From an uncultured Pseudomonadota bacterium (lineage in GTDB: Bacteria; Desulfobacterota_B; Binatia; UBA9968), in assembly GCA_946478635.1 (NCBI GenBank), contig CAMLCX010000208.1, positions 1-7,940 of the forward strand: a stretch of DNA of 7,940 nucleotides, written 5' to 3'. The translations under genes were made by a program, and so were the position numbers. Each line of letters starts with the position of its first letter. The stretch's first letter is position 1. The notes beneath the pieces were generated by a model. It ran no database searches. It saw only the letters and a list, made by a program, of their open reading frames with translations, and was not told the DNA's origin. Positions 5,300-7,940 of the stretch are shown here, piece by piece.

Positions 5300-6289
5300 T
5301 CACGGCAGATTGAACATCAGCAACTCATTGGATCTCTGCCCGCCGCCGCACTCGATCGCGCCGCCGGCAAAGTAGAGATTGCGGCCGACCGCCGCCGCGC
5401 CGAAGCCGTGGCGCCCGATGGCCATCGGCGTGTACGACATCCAGCGACCCGTCTTGAGGTCCAATCCCTCGACCTCGGAATAGGTGCGCTTGTCGCGGCA
5501 CTCCCCGCCGGCGATGAATATTCTCTCTCGATAGAGCGCTCCGGCAACGCTGCTGCGCGCGGTGGGCAGTGGTGCCCCTGCCTGCCACGAATTGGTGGCG
5601 GGATTGTAGATATCGTGGAGATCGACATTGTCGGTGGATGCGTTCAAGCGCCCGCCGATGGCGTGAATGAGCGCGTCTCCTGCGACCACCGCGAGATGAT
5701 CGCGCGCCCTGGGCAGTGGCGCGAGATCGGTCCAGCGATCGCCCGCCGGATCGTAAGCTTCGTGGGTTGCGACGGTTACTTTATCGATGCCGCGCCCGCC
5801 GATGGCGTGGATCTTCCCATTTAACGTTGTGACGCCGACCGAGCCGCGCGGCTGCTTCAGCGGCGCCAGAGCGCGCCACGTATCGATGGCGGGATCGTAT
5901 TCATAGACTGAATTTACGGCATCGCCGTGCCCGGATGCAGTAAAAGCGCCGACAACATAGATCTTGCCCTTCGACGATGTAACACCAGCATGGGTCAGGC
6001 CGCGCGGCGGCGGTTTTTTTTCGCTCCAGCTATCGGTCGCGATGTCGTACTCGAAGATCGTCTGCTGGTCCACTCGATCACGGGTGGTGCCGCCGATCAC
6101 GTAGAGCTTGTTGCCGACGGCAACTACGGCAACTTCGCTGATCTCCATCGGCATCGGCGCCTTTCTGGACCACGCGGCGCGGGCCGTTATCGTTTCCACC
6201 GACTGGCGCCGCGTCCCCGTCGCGCAGGCGATAAAACCGATAAGAGCTAATAGTAAGCTGGCTATCCACCGAATAGGATGACGGTCCAT
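5300..6289 (-). CDS. Kelch-repeat beta-propeller, probable lipoprotein
   Basis: A 329-residue protein. The N-terminus MDRHPIRW is followed by a hydrophobic segment (about 8-20) and a cysteine at 22 in GFIAC, consistent with a lipoprotein signal peptide cleaved before C22, although Phe at -3 is unusual for a lipobox. The remainder holds six Kelch units, each with a strand ending in a Gly-Gly-type turn: KLYVIGGT (~61), KIYVVGAF (~109), KIHAIGGR (~159), LIHAIGGR (~207), RIFIAGGE (~256) and NLYFAGGA (~304). They are separated by YD/YNPATNSWQ-like linkers. Six blades make one complete propeller. It is probably anchored on the outer face of a membrane, where such domains bind ligands or partners; no catalytic residues (for example of galactose oxidase) are evident. 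The start has GGGAG 6 nt upstream. It lies on the same strand as the molybdoenzyme but 464 bp downstream, with its own promoter candidate. Confidence 0.88.
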   Translation of the reverse strand: MDRHPIRWIASLLLALIGFIACATGTRRQSVETITARAAWSRKAPMPMEISEVAVVAVGNKLYVIGGTTRDRVDQQTIFEYDIATDSWSEKKPPPRGLTHAGVTSSKGKIYVVGAFTASGHGDAVNSVYEYDPAIDTWRALAPLKQPRGSVGVTTLNGKIHAIGGRGIDKVTVATHEAYDPAGDRWTDLAPLPRARDHLAVVAGDALIHAIGGRLNASTDNVDLHDIYNPATNSWQAGAPLPTARSSVAGALYRERIFIAGGECRDKRTYSEVEGLDLKTGRWMSYTPMAIGRHGFGAAAVGRNLYFAGGAIECGGGQRSNELLMFNLP

Positions 6290-6342
6290 GATCGGCTCCC
6301 GGAGAGTTAGTGTCAGTACGGCGCGACGCGAAATAACGATGG

Positions 6343-6372
6343 ACTATCTCGCAGTCAATGAATTTCTGTCAA
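6343..6372 (-). promoter_or_regulatory. Candidate sigma-70 promoter for the Kelch gene
   Basis: Reading leftward, TTGACA (6372-6367) is a perfect -35 box, followed by an 18-nt spacer and GATAGT (6348-6343), matching 4 of 6 bases of TATAAT. Transcription would start near 6336, leaving a leader of about 47 nt before the ATG at 6289. Confidence 0.35.
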
Positions 6373-6399
6373 GAGAAGCCGGATGCCGTGGCAGTTCAA

Positions 6400-6463
6400 C
6401 AGATCTCTCACTTCGTTCGGCTGCGTTACTCAGTTGTCATTCCAAGTGGAAGCGAGGGATCTG
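6400..6463. repeat. CAGATCCCTC-type inverted repeat
   Basis: CAGATCTCTCACTTC (6400-6414) and GAAGCGAGGGATCTG (6449-6463) are inverted copies with 2 mismatches in 15. Words such as GTCATTCC and GCGAGGGATCT beside them fit a common intergenic palindromic repeat type. Confidence 0.55.
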
Positions 6464-6511
6464 TCCTTCGTCAAGATTTAGAGAGAACTCTGATTGAACG
6501 CTACTATGAGT

Positions 6512-6623
6512 TGTAGCCTGGATGCAGCGAAGCGGAATCCAGGAGCACGGCATGGGGCGTTGCAAGGTCCAGAGAGCGCGTGAATCAAGAACCCGGATTA
6601 CGCTTTGCTCCATCCGGGCTACA
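6512..6623. repeat. TGTAGCC(C/T)GGATG-type inverted repeat element
   Basis: The 32-bp arms at 6512-6543 (starting TGTAGCCTGGATGCAGC) and 6592-6623 (ending CATCCGGGCTACA) match at 27 of 32 positions as inverted copies, around a 48-nt centre. The sequence belongs to the widespread GTAGCCCGGATGGAGC...AATCCGGG intergenic repeat type. CAGGAGCACGG is present as a direct repeat at 6540-6550 and 6622-6632, at the inner end of the left arm and the outer end of the right arm. Confidence 0.8.
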
Positions 6624-6753
6624 GGAGCACGGTTGCGGAAATCGCGGTTTTCATGCTCTGTGGGCGAGCGTAAGATCATGAGCCACTCTGTGGTTGAAAT
6701 GACACTTGATGCTTTGCTTGCAGTCTTGCCGTGCTAAGCGCCGGCGTGACTCG

Positions 6754-7940
6754 TCATTCTTTTCTCCGCTTGAAATAGTACGCCTCCGCCGCCGGCTTAT
6801 ACGACCGGGGCAACCACAGCGGGCGGCGCAAATTATCCGGTCCGGGCGCCGGGCGGGTTTTGAGCAGCCACTTTTTGTAAACTTCGTGGGCTTTGTCCGT
6901 GTCGACAAACACATCGCCATATTTGTCTTCCGGTCCCGGCTTGGTGACGCGGACTTTCTGATGCCAGCAGTGCTGGCCGCTGATGTAGTCGGGCTGCACC
7001 GGGAATGTCAGGTTCTGATGCACGCCGCCGTCCTCCCAAAAAATTCTTTTGGAGTCGGGATCGTCGCTCTTGAACGGCTTGATGCCGTGAATGGTGCGCA
7101 TCAACCACTTGCCGGGGCCGACTTTTTTCAGATCCACCAGCGCCGTCGACCAGCGTTCGCCTCCCTGTTCTTCGGCCAGGCGCCAGCGGCCGAGATGATG
7201 GGAACACGCGACCACTCCGGGCTTGATGCCTTCGGTCACCCATACCTTATCGATGAAATAGCCGATCTCGGTATTGATCTTTAAGAGATCGCCGGTCTTC
7301 ACGTCGAAGCTCTGCGCATCTTTCGAGTTCAGCCAGAGCGGATTACGGTGAGAAATTTCGTACAGCCACTTGGCGTTGCCCGACCGCGTATGAATCAAGG
7401 TCGGCAAACGAAAGGTCGGCAGCAACAGCATTTCGCCGGCGCCAAGATCGATCTGCTCGGGGTGGACATGGCTCTTGATATAGCCGGGAATGGCATGCTC
7501 CGGCCATTTCCAATCTTTCAGCGTCCGGCAAAAAAATTCGAGCTTGCGCGACGGCGTGGGAAAACCGACGCAAGCCTTGCCGTCGATCTCGACGCCGAGG
7601 ACCGTTCCATTTTTAGCAATGAGATTACTCGCCGGATCCGTCGTGGCATCGGCGAGGTCTGAGGACTTGACGCCTGTTTCATGAACTTTGTAGACATGGT
7701 CCTCGACCAAAAACGCGCCGTACTTGCGCATATATTCGAGCGGTTTGAGACCTTGCTTGGACGCCGCTTCGGGCAATCCCGGCACGCTATTCTCGAAGAT
7801 CCAGCGGTAATAATCGTCGACCGTCATTTTCTTGCCGGGCTCGTAGGGCGACTCGAAGTGCTTGCGAATGCCCAGCGAGCCGTCCGGATCGACGCGCCAG
7901 GATAATTCGATCCAGAACTCGTCCTCTTCCCACACCTGGC
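6754..7940 (-). CDS. Molybdopterin-dependent oxidoreductase, C-terminal part (partial)
   Basis: The frame is open to the window edge and reads QVWEEDEFWIELSWRVDPDG..., so the 5' part lies beyond 7940; the GTG at 7935 is an internal valine, not a start. About 394 residues are visible. The sequence fits the catalytic subunit of the DMSO reductase/complex iron-sulfur molybdoenzyme superfamily. The segment from about 170 to 252 (LLPTFRLPTLIHTRSGN, HRNPLWLNSKDAQSFDVKTGD, WVTEGIKPGVVACSHHLGRW) is the molybdopterin dinucleotide-binding domain that closes the cofactor site. The N-terminal [4Fe-4S] site and the Mo ligand are outside the window, so the substrate cannot be named; candidates in the family include sulfur-compound, formate, arsenic or phenylacetyl-CoA oxidoreductases. 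Such enzymes usually have electron-transfer and membrane subunits, but none lies downstream here. Any Tat signal would be in the missing part. The gene ends with TGA (TCA at 6754-6756), with no strong terminator seen. Confidence 0.9.
   Translation of the reverse strand, partial: QVWEEDEFWIELSWRVDPDGSLGIRKHFESPYEPGKKMTVDDYYRWIFENSVPGLPEAASKQGLKPLEYMRKYGAFLVEDHVYKVHETGVKSSDLADATTDPASNLIAKNGTVLGVEIDGKACVGFPTPSRKLEFFCRTLKDWKWPEHAIPGYIKSHVHPEQIDLGAGEMLLLPTFRLPTLIHTRSGNAKWLYEISHRNPLWLNSKDAQSFDVKTGDLLKINTEIGYFIDKVWVTEGIKPGVVACSHHLGRWRLAEEQGGERWSTALVDLKKVGPGKWLMRTIHGIKPFKSDDPDSKRIFWEDGGVHQNLTFPVQPDYISGQHCWHQKVRVTKPGPEDKYGDVFVDTDKAHEVYKKWLLKTRPAPGPDNLRRPLWLPRSYKPAAEAYYFKRRKE

Larger units (their letters stand above)
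6290..6753. other. 464-bp intergenic region, repeats and promoter
   Basis: This separates the molybdoenzyme gene from the Kelch gene, both leftward. It holds a promoter candidate for the Kelch gene at 6343-6372 and two inverted repeats (6400-6463 and 6512-6623). Between 6633 and 6753 nothing could be assigned. Short open frames across it are translations of repeats. Confidence 0.7.

Noticed and set aside
2354..6623. A CRISPR array made of the palindromic repeats
   Set aside because: The repeats are of different families, mostly one copy each, without regular spacers or cas genes.
6437..6920. Small open frames over the TGTAGCC repeat and the 3' end of the molybdoenzyme gene
   Set aside because: They are translations of the palindromic repeat or shadows of the coding gene.
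7933..7935. GTG at 7935 as the start of the molybdoenzyme
   Set aside because: The frame stays open upstream (a CAG codon precedes it) and the visible part lacks the N-terminal cofactor and iron-sulfur regions, so this is an internal valine.

Overview
The window is a moderately GC-rich bacterial chromosomal segment with ordinary housekeeping and accessory genes separated by repeat-filled spacers. Several intergenic palindromic repeat families of types common in soil and sediment proteobacterial and Binatia/Rokubacteria/Tectomicrobia-like genomes, plus a large molybdopterin oxidoreductase, suggest an uncultivated environmental bacterium of that broad kind. The taxonomic guess is inference from general character only.

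Layout. Positions 1-39 hold the last 12 codons of an upstream + strand gene. It is followed by a 325-residue BNR/Asp-box beta-propeller protein (76-1053, +). This gene converges on a flavin reductase-family gene (1105-1593, -), which in turn diverges from a small cupin-fold metalloprotein (1715-2269, +) across a 121-bp promoter-bearing spacer. The 754-bp gap from 2270 to 3023 holds a CACGAAG-type inverted repeat, an unannotated C-terminal remnant of a metallo-beta-lactamase-fold hydrolase (2453-2677), a MITE-like element and two related short repeats. A complete RecQ DNA helicase follows (3024-4871, +). The 428-bp gap from 4872 to 5299 carries two more inverted-repeat elements, one of which forms a good intrinsic terminator for leftward transcription. 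A six-blade Kelch-repeat probable lipoprotein lies at 5300-6289 (-). The 464-bp gap from 6290 to 6753 carries its promoter candidate and two further inverted repeats. The window ends inside a large molybdopterin-dependent oxidoreductase whose C-terminal ~394 residues are present (6754-7940, -).

The genes do not form an evident pathway: RecQ acts in DNA repair, the flavin reductase supplies or uses reduced flavin, the cupin probably binds a metal, and the molybdoenzyme does respiratory or catabolic redox chemistry. The two beta-propeller proteins have no assignable substrate. I saw no CRISPR array, tRNA, rRNA, transposase or defence island. The most notable content is the density of different palindromic repeat families in the gaps around recQ and the Kelch gene, and the decayed hydrolase gene next to one of them.
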